Source: CAZTEB01 sp964612735
GTDB taxonomy: Bacteria; Patescibacteriota; Microgenomatia; UBA1400; PJMF01
DNA length: 10,322 nt
Reading direction: 5' to 3'
Assembly: GCA_964612735.1 (NCBI GenBank)
Contig: CAZTEB010000034.1
Coordinates: 1-10,322, forward strand
The notes beneath the pieces were generated by a model. That model was given only the letters and a program-made list of their open reading frames with translations. It had not been told where the DNA came from and made no database searches. The position numbers and the translations under genes are program-made. Below are positions 1 to 6,269 of this stretch, one piece after another (within the stretch, counting starts at the first letter, position 1; every line of letters starts with the position of its first letter).

Positions 1-56
1 ATTGTCATCCAATGAGTACCCTGTTCTTCTGGGTCTAATCTCTCTATGCTTTTCAT
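1..56 (-). CDS. Start of an unidentified leftward gene (partial, 3' end outside window)
   Basis: On the minus strand an ATG at 56-54 opens a frame that stays open to the left edge and encodes MKSIERLDPEEQGTHWMT. The start is supported by AAGGA (complement of 64-68) with a 7-nt spacer, the best Shine-Dalgarno in the window, and by a plausible promoter further upstream. The 18 residues are polar and charged, with no signal peptide or membrane segment. I do not recognise the protein, and the fragment is too short to assign a family. It is transcribed away from aspS and separated from the small unit at 127-293 by that unit's terminator, so it is probably expressed independently. Confidence 0.6.
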   Translation of the reverse strand, partial: MKSIERLDPEEQGTHWMT

Positions 57-75
57 AGTTATTTCCTTTTTTATT

Positions 76-106
76 TTTATACTATTTTTTTCTTATTGCT
101 CTGCAA
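76..106 (-). promoter_or_regulatory. Probable promoter of the leftward partial gene
   Basis: Read on the minus strand, TTGCAG (complement of 101-106) is followed after 16 nt by TAGTAT (84-79) or after 19 nt by TATAAA (81-76), inside a very A/T-rich stretch. Either -10 would give a short leader that contains the AAGGA ribosome site before the ATG at 56. The two overlapping -10 candidates cannot be separated by eye. Confidence 0.4.
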
Positions 107-126
107 TATCACCTCCCTTCACAACT

Positions 127-148
127 AAAAAACCCGCCTAGCGGCGGG
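127..148 (-). terminator. Rho-independent terminator, leftward
   Basis: A perfect 6-bp G/C stem, CCCGCC (133-138) and GGCGGG (143-148), closes a 4-nt loop. On the minus strand the stem is followed at once by six T (complement of 127-132). On the plus strand no T-run follows the stem, so it works leftward. It ends the transcript that starts near 259, and it lies upstream of the promoter of the gene starting at 56. Confidence 0.85.
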
Positions 149-176
149 GTGTGATTTGTAGTATTACTTGAACGTT

Positions 177-257
177 TTATGACATCATCACCCCACCAGT
201 GTCCCCAATAAGGACGCGGTTAAGAAGGATACTGATGACAAAGACGCCGTTGTTCAT
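177..257 (-). CDS. Possible 26-residue small protein inside the short transcript
   Basis: The first ATG after the minus-strand promoter (257-255) opens a 26-codon frame that ends in TAA at 179-177, about 30 nt before the terminator stem. The -10 hexamer ends only 9 nt before the ATG, so translation would be leaderless or almost so, as proposed for several genes in this window. The peptide starts MNNGVFVISILLNRVL; residues 5-17 are mostly hydrophobic with one Arg, and the end is Gly/Met rich. It could associate with a membrane but is short for a full span. There is no homology I recognise. A 26-codon ORF can occur by chance; the support is its fit between promoter and terminator. Confidence 0.35.
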   Translation of the reverse strand: MNNGVFVISILLNRVLIGDTGGVMMS

Positions 258-265
258 AAGAGACC

Positions 266-293
266 ATTCTACAATGCGTAGTCAGTATGTCAA
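266..293 (-). promoter_or_regulatory. Near-consensus sigma-70 type promoter, leftward
   Basis: On the minus strand a perfect TTGACA (complement of 288-293) is separated by 16 nt from TAGAAT (complement of 266-271), which differs from consensus at one base. It is the strongest two-box promoter in the window. Its only visible product is the short unit that ends at the terminator at 127-148. It lies back to back with the aspS promoter, about 60 bp away. Confidence 0.7.
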
Positions 294-350
294 ATAGCAA
301 GACACGTGCGTAGTGGTAATCCACCCATACCACATCTTGTCTTGCCTGGT

Positions 351-356
351 TATAAT
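351..356 (+). promoter_or_regulatory. aspS promoter -10 box (predicted leaderless start)
   Basis: A perfect TATAAT ends 7 nt before the A of the aspS ATG at 363, so transcription should begin at or next to the start codon. No clear -35 match lies 16-18 nt upstream and there is no Shine-Dalgarno before the ATG. A GTG at 306 in the same frame would lie upstream of the predicted transcript start. Confidence 0.6.
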
Positions 357-362
357 AGCCTG

Positions 363-1769
363 ATGAAAACTTCACAGTCCCGAACACTCATTAAAACTCT
401 ACCTACTCAGGTGGGCGAAACCGTTACCCTCCAAGGTTGGGTTGATACTAAACGAGATCATGGCAAAGTCACTTTCATAGATCTTCGTGATCGAACGGGC
501 CTTGTGCAGTGTGTCGGAGTCAAAATGATGGGTGAGCTTACCCCGGAGTCGGTAGTTGAATTAGTTGGTATCGTCAAGCAGCGACCAGAAAATCAAGTCA
601 ATCAAGATCAACCCAATGGTGGCGTAGAAGTTGAGGTAGCCGAGTATAGTATCCTGAATATCTCGAGCGAGCTACCGATACCTGTCGACACAGATGGCAC
701 TGAAATTAACGAAGAAGCTAGACTTAAGTACCGCTATCTGGATTTACGTCGTCAAAGACTCCAGCGTGTGTTACGACTTCGGTCCAGCTTTTTTAGAGCC
801 CTTCGTGATCATTTGTTAGATGATGACTTTGTCGAGATAGAGACACCGATGTTGACCAAGTCGACTAAAGAAGGTGCTCGAGACTTCGTAGTGCCATCAC
901 GATTCCAACCTGGTAAGTTTTATGCACTACCTCAGAGTCCTCAGCAGTACAAGCAACTATTGATGACGGCTGGTTTTGAGCGATACTTCCAGTTTGCTCG
1001 TTGCATCAGAGATGAAGATCTGCGGGCTGACCGTGGATTTGAGTTCACTCAGCTTGACATTGAAATGAGCTTCGTAGATCGAGATGCTGTCATGAGCCAA
1101 GTTGAAGAGATGGTTAAAACTGCTGTTAAAAGCGTGTCTGGCACATTAGCATCTGAAGATTTTCCAGTCTATTCGTATCAGCAAGCTATGGATGAATTTG
1201 GCGCCGACAGGTTTGATCTCAGAACAGATGCTCAAAAAAAGGATGGCACTCTGGCTTTTGCTTGGGTGGTAGACTTCCCTTTCTTCAAGAAGGTGGATGC
1301 TAAAGATGCTGCTGAAGTGCGGGATGGTAAAAGTGGTTGGACATTCACTCACAATCCATTTAGTCAGCCTGCTGCGGAGCATGTTGAGGACCACTTAGCT
1401 GGTACCAATCTAGGCAGCATCCTGACTATTCAGTACGACCTCGTTTGTAATGGCTACGAAGTTGGTGGTGGTAGTATCCGAGCTCATCGACCTGAGGTGC
1501 TTGAGGCGACCTTTAAAAATATGGGCTACAGTTCTGAAGAAATTCGCTCAGGTGTAGGCCACATGCTTGATGCGTTCAAAGTTGGCACTCCACCTCATGG
1601 TGGTATTGCTCTTGGGTTGGATCGGCTAGTGATGTTACTCGCTGGTGAACACTCGCTCAAGGAGACCATTGCTTTTCCAATGACATCTACGGGTAGAACT
1701 GCCGTGATGGACGCTCCTAATCAAATTACTCCAGAGCAGCTTAAAGAGTTGGGCCTAGCTTTGGCGTAG
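363..1769 (+). CDS. aspS: Aspartyl-tRNA synthetase, bacterial type, lacking the GAD domain
   Basis: This class II synthetase charges tRNA-Asp with aspartate in the cytoplasm. In 468-aa numbering, the N-terminal OB-fold anticodon domain spans about 1-110. The flipping-loop region with MLTKSTKEGARD, motif 2 with RDEDLRADR (from R216) and motif 3 with LGLDR (417-421) follow. The bacterial GAD insertion, about 120-130 residues between motifs 2 and 3, is missing: EFGADRFDLR runs almost directly into FAWVVDFPFF. This explains 468 residues against about 590 in E. coli. H33, in KRDHGK, aligns with His31 of the non-discriminating Pseudomonas aeruginosa enzyme, where E. coli has Leu, so it may also charge tRNA-Asn. 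I chose ATG 363 over GTG 306 because TATAAT lies at 351-356 and because the family usually begins about there. Confidence 0.96.
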   Translation: MKTSQSRTLIKTLPTQVGETVTLQGWVDTKRDHGKVTFIDLRDRTGLVQCVGVKMMGELTPESVVELVGIVKQRPENQVNQDQPNGGVEVEVAEYSILNISSELPIPVDTDGTEINEEARLKYRYLDLRRQRLQRVLRLRSSFFRALRDHLLDDDFVEIETPMLTKSTKEGARDFVVPSRFQPGKFYALPQSPQQYKQLLMTAGFERYFQFARCIRDEDLRADRGFEFTQLDIEMSFVDRDAVMSQVEEMVKTAVKSVSGTLASEDFPVYSYQQAMDEFGADRFDLRTDAQKKDGTLAFAWVVDFPFFKKVDAKDAAEVRDGKSGWTFTHNPFSQPAAEHVEDHLAGTNLGSILTIQYDLVCNGYEVGGGSIRAHRPEVLEATFKNMGYSSEEIRSGVGHMLDAFKVGTPPHGGIALGLDRLVMLLAGEHSLKETIAFPMTSTGRTAVMDAPNQITPEQLKELGLALA

Positions 1770-1790
1770 CAGAACCTCATTTCAATCACG

Positions 1791-1796
1791 TACAAT
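1791..1796 (+). promoter_or_regulatory. -10 box before the carboxypeptidase gene (predicted leaderless start)
   Basis: TACAAT, one mismatch from consensus, ends 7 nt before the A of the ATG at 1803, the same spacing as at aspS. No convincing -35 box or Shine-Dalgarno is seen. The gap after aspS is only 33 bp and has no terminator, so read-through from aspS is also possible. Confidence 0.45.
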
Positions 1797-1802
1797 GATG
1801 GG

Positions 1803-2732
1803 ATGCCTAGGTTGCGGATCGATCAATACGTTGCACTTGTAGCACTATGTTGCGCAACTCTCCTTTCTGGGGGTCAGCCAAGTGTGCTTGAAGCAGTCGA
1901 GGCTCCGTTAGAAGTCGCAAGTGTTTTGCCCACACTAGCCCCCACTATCAACTATTTTGATTCTCTAGGTCAAGAAACTTCATTAGCAGCTACTGTATCG
2001 GCAGCTGCAGTGTTGGTGACCGATGAGACTTCAGGAGCTGTGCTATTTTCCAAGAATCATACTCAGCCACTCGCGCCCGCATCGCTAACGAAACTAATGA
2101 CAGCTTTGGTAGCTAGGGATGAGTATCAACTAGATGAAAACGTAGAGATAGCATTTACTGAGCCCGTGGTGGGAACAACAATTGGTCTTCTCGATCAAGA
2201 ATCCGTGACGGTTCATGATTTGCTCGAGGCTGCTCTAATAAGCTCTGGTAACGATGCGGCAGAGGCGTTAGCCGCACATCATTTGGGGGGCAAAGAAGCT
2301 TTCATTCAAGCCATGAATCAAAAGGCTGAGGAGCTTGGCTTACGTCATACCTCATTTGCAAATGCTTCAGGTCTCGATGCCGATGGTCACCAAATGACTG
2401 CTCGAGACGTCAGTATAGTCATGCGAGAGGTCATGAAAGATCAAAGCTTGTACGCAATTCTAGCTACCAGACAAACTACCATTTTTGATACCAGGCGATT
2501 GTTTTCCCACGCGCTTTATCATACGCATCGGCTTATTCACCTCGACACTAGAGCATTGGCTGGCAAAACAGGTACGACTGAGCAAGCTGGAGAAACACTG
2601 GCTACACTATTTGAGATCCAGGGTCACCCCATTGCTGTTGTCATTTTGGGAAGCGAAGATAGGTATGCTGACACACAGCAACTCATCGATTGGATAGAAG
2701 CCACGTATACTTGGGTGGATATAGCTCCCTAG
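1803..2732 (+). CDS. D-Ala-D-Ala carboxypeptidase family protein (peptidase S11, PBP5-like)
   Basis: This is a serine penicillin-binding protein of the low-molecular-weight class, expected outside the membrane to trim the terminal D-Ala of peptidoglycan stem peptides. All three active-site motifs are intact: S94-L-T-K97 (SxxK), S148-G-N150 and K255-T-G257. Residues about 9-24 are a hydrophobic stretch after an Arg-containing start, fitting a signal peptide or an uncleaved anchor. Residues about 25-62 are a low-complexity linker, and the catalytic domain runs from about 65 to the end. At 309 aa it lacks the C-terminal beta domain and amphipathic anchor helix of E. coli PBP5, so the N-terminal segment probably does the anchoring. 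It sits between aspS and another membrane-anchored protein. The exact paralogue (dacA, dacF or similar) cannot be decided. Confidence 0.92.
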   Translation: MPRLRIDQYVALVALCCATLLSGGQPSVLEAVEAPLEVASVLPTLAPTINYFDSLGQETSLAATVSAAAVLVTDETSGAVLFSKNHTQPLAPASLTKLMTALVARDEYQLDENVEIAFTEPVVGTTIGLLDQESVTVHDLLEAALISSGNDAAEALAAHHLGGKEAFIQAMNQKAEELGLRHTSFANASGLDADGHQMTARDVSIVMREVMKDQSLYAILATRQTTIFDTRRLFSHALYHTHRLIHLDTRALAGKTGTTEQAGETLATLFEIQGHPIAVVILGSEDRYADTQQLIDWIEATYTWVDIAP

Positions 2733-2736
2733 ATTT

Positions 2737-2745
2737 TGCTAGACT
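2737..2745 (+). promoter_or_regulatory. Extended -10 promoter before the 360-aa membrane protein gene
   Basis: TGC directly followed by TAGACT gives an extended -10 (TGnTAnnnT). Its last T lies 7 nt before the A of the ATG at 2752, repeating the spacing at aspS and at 1803. An extended -10 can make up for the missing -35. There is no Shine-Dalgarno in the 19-bp gap. Confidence 0.45.
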
Positions 2746-2751
2746 ATCACT

Positions 2752-3834
2752 ATGGCTGCAAAACAAGGTCTCACTCTCACAGATGTCACTCGAATTGGCC
2801 GTCAAGCTGTTAAGGTGACTGGAATTCTGTTGGTGGTGTTGATCGTGGGGCGAACGTTTTGGGGAGCATTTGCTGCCTACTGGAGAGCCACTCATCCAGA
2901 GCCACCTCCGCCACCAACAGTAGGCTTTGGTAGGCTACCACAACTAAGCTTTCCTCTTAAGGATGCCAGTGAGAAGCCCACCAACATAACGCTCGAAACA
3001 GCTACTGGCACCCTGCCAGATTTTGGTGACAGGGCGAAGGTGTTTTTTATGCCTCAGTCGAGTCTGAGTTTATTGGCTGATGAGCGAGCTAAGCAAGTGG
3101 CAGCTAGTCAAGGATTTGTATTTCAACCAGAGATTTTAGGTACTACGGCCTATCGTTGGAATAAGTCTCAACCCCTTGAGTCAACGCTTGAGCTTGATAT
3201 TCAGACACTCGAACTCGAGTTCACCACTAACTTTTTATCTCGCCCCGACCTGCTTGGTCAGTCACAGTTGCCTGATGAGTTCCAGGCAGTCAGTAATGTG
3301 AAGTCATTTTTAAGTGCAAGCGACTTGCTTGCTCCCGACCTAGCAACTGCTTCAGGTGAGGTGGTATACCTTAAAGCTTTGGGAGGAGACTTAGTTGAAG
3401 CCGTATCGCTCTCAGATGCAGATTACTTAGAAGTTGACCTCAACAGAACGCCAGTTGATGGCACCTATAGAATGTACACCCCCGAGGGGTTGACTGGCAT
3501 TGTTCACGCTATTGTTTCGGGCGCATTTAATGGTAAGGATAGCGTCGTGCAGCTCGAGTATCGATACCAATCTCTTGATAGGCAGCAGGTGCATACCTAT
3601 CCCATTAGAACCTCTCAAGATGCATGGCAGGTGCTTCGGTCTGGTGAGGGCTATGTAGCAGACAAAGGCTTGGATGATGCCGCGGTCATCCGCAGGGTTA
3701 GCTTGGGGTATTACGACGACTATCAAGAGCAGTCGTATCTTCAGCCGATCTACGTGTTTGAGGGAGACAACGGCTTTTTAGGATACGTGCCAGCCGTTTC
3801 AGCTGAGTATATTATCAGCAATCAGGTACAATAG
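2752..3834 (+). CDS. Membrane-anchored extracytoplasmic protein of unknown function
   Basis: I do not recognise a named family. The 360-aa protein has a basic, polar N-terminus (1-21), one hydrophobic segment (about 22-43, interrupted by R34), a proline hinge PEPPPPP (49-55), and then about 300 residues of soluble beta-rich sequence expected outside the cell. The last 60 residues, with QDAWQVL, SLGYYDDY, LQPIYVFEGD and a final YVPAV, recall the C-terminal part of YycH/YycI-type regulators, where a PepSY-like fold ends in a similar 'P-[WY]-x-[FI] ... Y-[VF]-x-A' pattern. That is an analogy made by eye. It follows the carboxypeptidase by 19 bp and precedes gltX by 43 bp, so a cell-envelope role is plausible from context only. 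Confidence 0.85.
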   Translation: MAAKQGLTLTDVTRIGRQAVKVTGILLVVLIVGRTFWGAFAAYWRATHPEPPPPPTVGFGRLPQLSFPLKDASEKPTNITLETATGTLPDFGDRAKVFFMPQSSLSLLADERAKQVAASQGFVFQPEILGTTAYRWNKSQPLESTLELDIQTLELEFTTNFLSRPDLLGQSQLPDEFQAVSNVKSFLSASDLLAPDLATASGEVVYLKALGGDLVEAVSLSDADYLEVDLNRTPVDGTYRMYTPEGLTGIVHAIVSGAFNGKDSVVQLEYRYQSLDRQQVHTYPIRTSQDAWQVLRSGEGYVADKGLDDAAVIRRVSLGYYDDYQEQSYLQPIYVFEGDNGFLGYVPAVSAEYIISNQVQ

Positions 3835-3877
3835 GCCATTACCTTAAGCAAGTAGGTGGCGGAAGTGACCTCATAGT

Positions 3878-5314
3878 ATGTCAAAAAGAGTTGTTAGAAC
3901 TAGAATGGCTCCCAGTCCAACTGGAGAGTATCATGTTGGTCATTTGGCTACCTTGCTTAAAAACTATGCGTGGGCCAAGCACAACGGCGGCTCGTTTATT
4001 TTGCGGATTGAGGATACAGATCAAGTTAGAAAAGTAGAGGGATCTGTAGAAAAAATCCTGAGCGTTATTCGACAGTTTGGCCTTGATTGGGATGAGGGAC
4101 CAGATAAAGAAGGACCGCATGGACCATATGTTCAGTCGCAACGCTTGGAGATATACCACCAGTACGTTCAACAGTTGTTAGATAGCGGTGCCGCTTACTA
4201 CTGTTTTTGCTCAAAGCAGAGGCTTGATGATGTTCGCACAGCTCAGCAGCAAGCTAAGCAGCCACCTCGATATGATGGACACTGTAGAGATTTAGATCCA
4301 GCGAAAGCGGCTTTCCGTAAGTCAGCAGGAGAGGCGTGCGTGGTGAGATTGAAAGTTCCCAGTGACCAGGATGTAGTATTTCAAGATGTGCTTAGGGGAG
4401 AGATAACAATTCACTCTAGTGAGGTTGATGATCAGGTGTTAATGAAGTCTGATGGTTTTCCAACGTATCATTTAGGTGTAGTCGTTGATGATCACCTGAT
4501 GCAGATTTCCCACGTGATTCGTGGCGAAGAGTGGATTAGTTCGACACCAAAGCATGTGCTTTTATACCAAGCTTTTGGATGGAGCTTGCCAACCTATGCC
4601 CATGTGCCTGTTTTTCTTAATCCTGATGGCAAGGGCAAGATGAGTAAGCGCAAAGGTACTGTTTCTGCGCAGAGCTTTCTTGATGATGGCTACTTGCCAG
4701 AGGCCTTGCTAAACTTTCTGATGATTCTTGGTTGGACCCCAAAGGACCAGCACGAGCTACTTTCACTCAGGGAGTATGTAGAGCAATTCGATCCCGCTGA
4801 CATGAGTGCTAAGTCAGTGGTCTTCGATCTTGATAAGCTGCGTTGGCTTAATGGCGTATACATTCGTAGCCTTTCGGATTCCGAACTGAGCTCGAGACTA
4901 ACTCCTTTTATTCCCAACGATTTTCCAGAAGATGGTTTCGACTCTCTGTTGCCCTTGGTTAAAGAGCGCCTAGTGACACTCAAGGACATTGAGTCCATGA
5001 CAGCCTTTTTCTATCGAGAGATAGAGATTCCCCGAGAAGAGTTATTGCGCAAAGCCACTCCTGATCTAGTGAGTGAGCAACTTGTCGCTACGGCTGAAGT
5101 ACTGAGGGAATTGTCAACTTGGAATACTGACATTCTTGAAAAGAAGCTTCGCGAGCTTCAAGAAGAGCAGGATTGGAAAAGGCGTCAGTACTTCATGATG
5201 CTCAGGGTGGCCACTACTGGTCAAGTCGCGACACCGCCTCTTTTTGACACCTTGAAAGCTCTGGGTAAAGACAGTGTGCTTGCAAGGTTGCAGGCAGCTG
5301 GTGACTCTCTATAA
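3878..5314 (+). CDS. gltX: Glutamyl-tRNA synthetase
   Basis: This class I synthetase attaches glutamate to tRNA-Glu and, if non-discriminating, to tRNA-Gln. It has the HIGH signature as HVGH (19-22) after RTRMAPSPTG, the IEDTD motif (44-48), and the KMSKR signature (254-258). A zinc-type module shows C109-x-C111 and C136 with the same 25-residue spacing as E. coli Cys100-Cys125; the fourth ligand position has Asp138 where E. coli has His. The C-terminal third (about 320-478) is the helical anticodon-binding region, and 478 aa is normal for the family. The ATG at 3878 gives the usual short N-terminus. No convincing -10 or Shine-Dalgarno is seen in the 43-bp gap; TGACCT at 3866-3871 has the 7-nt spacing but is a poor -10. 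A tRNA-Gln(CUG) lies at the right end of the window. Confidence 0.97.
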   Translation: MSKRVVRTRMAPSPTGEYHVGHLATLLKNYAWAKHNGGSFILRIEDTDQVRKVEGSVEKILSVIRQFGLDWDEGPDKEGPHGPYVQSQRLEIYHQYVQQLLDSGAAYYCFCSKQRLDDVRTAQQQAKQPPRYDGHCRDLDPAKAAFRKSAGEACVVRLKVPSDQDVVFQDVLRGEITIHSSEVDDQVLMKSDGFPTYHLGVVVDDHLMQISHVIRGEEWISSTPKHVLLYQAFGWSLPTYAHVPVFLNPDGKGKMSKRKGTVSAQSFLDDGYLPEALLNFLMILGWTPKDQHELLSLREYVEQFDPADMSAKSVVFDLDKLRWLNGVYIRSLSDSELSSRLTPFIPNDFPEDGFDSLLPLVKERLVTLKDIESMTAFFYREIEIPREELLRKATPDLVSEQLVATAEVLRELSTWNTDILEKKLRELQEEQDWKRRQYFMMLRVATTGQVATPPLFDTLKALGKDSVLARLQAAGDSL

Positions 5315-5315
5315 T
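5310..5315 (+). promoter_or_regulatory. -10 box overlapping the gltX stop codon, for the 306-aa gene
   Basis: A perfect TATAAT overlaps the gltX TAA. With a weak TTGCAG at 5288-5293 (16-nt spacer) it would start transcription near 5322, leaving a leader of about 27 nt before the ATG at 5349. Unlike the genes upstream, this one would therefore not be leaderless, although no Shine-Dalgarno is obvious. Confidence 0.4.
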
Positions 5316-5348
5316 ACAGTATTCGTCCAGAAGAGTGCGACCTGATTT

Positions 5349-6269
5349 ATGCCAGCCCAAACAAAGCCTGCAGCTGCCGCTAGTACAGATAAATTAGTAT
5401 CGTTTCTCAACAATACAAAGAGGCGCTTTCATGATACTCATACTACAGCTAGTTCTTGGCTGAGTTCGCGCTCACTTGATGTAGATCAACTTCGCAGTAG
5501 TTCTCAGCAAATGCTAGCTGCGGCATCACTTGCGAGCAGTGTCGCACTACATGCTCCAGTTCCAGGTCAGGTTGCTCAGGTGGTATCTGAGCAGCATCGA
5601 GACGCGGCGCCTTCTGAAGAAGTAGAACAGCTAGTAGCTCAGGAGCGTGAGGCAATTTTAGAGAAGTTGCAGGGTATTGTCACTCGGCCTCCAGGTCATC
5701 TTGATCGAGAAGAAGAGTTGTATCTTGAGCAGCAGTTGAGTGATATTTTGGGTTTTACGGTTACAGCTGAGTTGGAGGGCAATAGACTTAATCACAGCAT
5801 TGGGGTGATGGGTGGAGAGCAACACTTGCGGCGATTTCCAACTGACTCTCTTGATCAGCACGATGCTTATCAAGAAGCGGGCATTGCACCAAATCGTGGG
5901 GCTTTTGGGTGGTTTACTGAGTCCGGCGTACTTACCGAGCGTGCCGTTGAGAGAGAGAAGTACTACTTTGCTGTTCAAACTATGTATTTGCCTGATTGGA
6001 GTCAAAACCATAGCGAGCTCAAGCCATGGTATGCGTATCGAAAAATGATCATGATAAATCCTATAGAAGGCAAGGCTGTAGTGGGGGTAGTAGGCGACGC
6101 TGGTCCTGCACAGTGGGTACATAAGCAGTTTGGGGGCTCACCCGAGGTTATCAGAGAAGGTGCTGTTTGGAGTAAGCAGGCTCGTGGCAGAGTGGTATTA
6201 TTATTTGTAGATGATCCCAATGATGCTATATCACTGGGTCCAATTGAACTCACACAAAGCCATGAGTAG
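5349..6269 (+). CDS. Protein of unknown function with a possible RlpA-like double-psi beta-barrel end
   Basis: No named family is recognised. The 306-aa protein has a polar Ser/Thr-rich N-terminus (1-52), a moderately hydrophobic Ala/Ser/Leu stretch ending in APVPG (about 55-73) that could be an anchor or signal-like segment, and an acidic helical or coiled-coil region (about 88-135). A conserved-looking C-terminal half follows, with HSIGVMGGEQHLRRFP (149-164), a YYFAVQTMYLP strand, and then YRKMIMINPIEGKAVVGVVG with D250-AGP and FGGSPEV (261-267). The 'NP-x-x-GK-x-VV...V-x-D-x-GP' arrangement resembles RlpA/expansin double-psi barrels, where the Asp is functional. I infer a possible cell-wall domain with low confidence. 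It overlaps the next gene by 8 bp. Sortase was considered, but no TLxTC motif is present. Confidence 0.85.
   Translation: MPAQTKPAAAASTDKLVSFLNNTKRRFHDTHTTASSWLSSRSLDVDQLRSSSQQMLAAASLASSVALHAPVPGQVAQVVSEQHRDAAPSEEVEQLVAQEREAILEKLQGIVTRPPGHLDREEELYLEQQLSDILGFTVTAELEGNRLNHSIGVMGGEQHLRRFPTDSLDQHDAYQEAGIAPNRGAFGWFTESGVLTERAVEREKYYFAVQTMYLPDWSQNHSELKPWYAYRKMIMINPIEGKAVVGVVGDAGPAQWVHKQFGGSPEVIREGAVWSKQARGRVVLLFVDDPNDAISLGPIELTQSHE

Larger units (their letters stand above)
127..259 (-). ncRNA. Candidate small transcript of about 130 nt between a strong promoter and a terminator
   Basis: A near-consensus minus-strand promoter (266-293) predicts a start near 259, and a strong terminator ends the unit near 127. 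The transcript would be about 130 nt and could be a regulatory RNA, a tiny mRNA, or both. Short complementary segments such as CATCA with TGATG, and TGTCCCC-type pairing near 200-206, suggest possible folding. I cannot match it to 6S, SRP RNA, tmRNA or RNase P RNA: the length and the conserved cores I know are absent. The choice between RNA and peptide is open. Confidence 0.4.

Noticed and set aside
306..362. GTG start at 306 that would add 19 residues to AspRS
   Set aside because: The extension covers the TATAAT box at 351-356, has no Shine-Dalgarno, and does not resemble the AspRS N-terminus. ATG 363 gives a normal family start.
3835..3877. Promoter or Shine-Dalgarno before gltX
   Set aside because: TGACCT (3866-3871) has the 7-nt spacing but matches a -10 poorly, and AGGTGG (3853-3858) is about 20 nt from the ATG, too far for a ribosome site.
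6211..6261. In-frame ATG at 6211 as the start of the 116-aa gene
   Set aside because: It would overlap the 306-aa gene by 59 bp and add residues unlike a normal N-terminus. The ATG at 6262 forms a typical short stop/start overlap.
5349..6269. Sortase-like identity for the 306-aa protein
   Set aside because: No TLxTC motif or catalytic Cys is present; the protein contains no cysteine.
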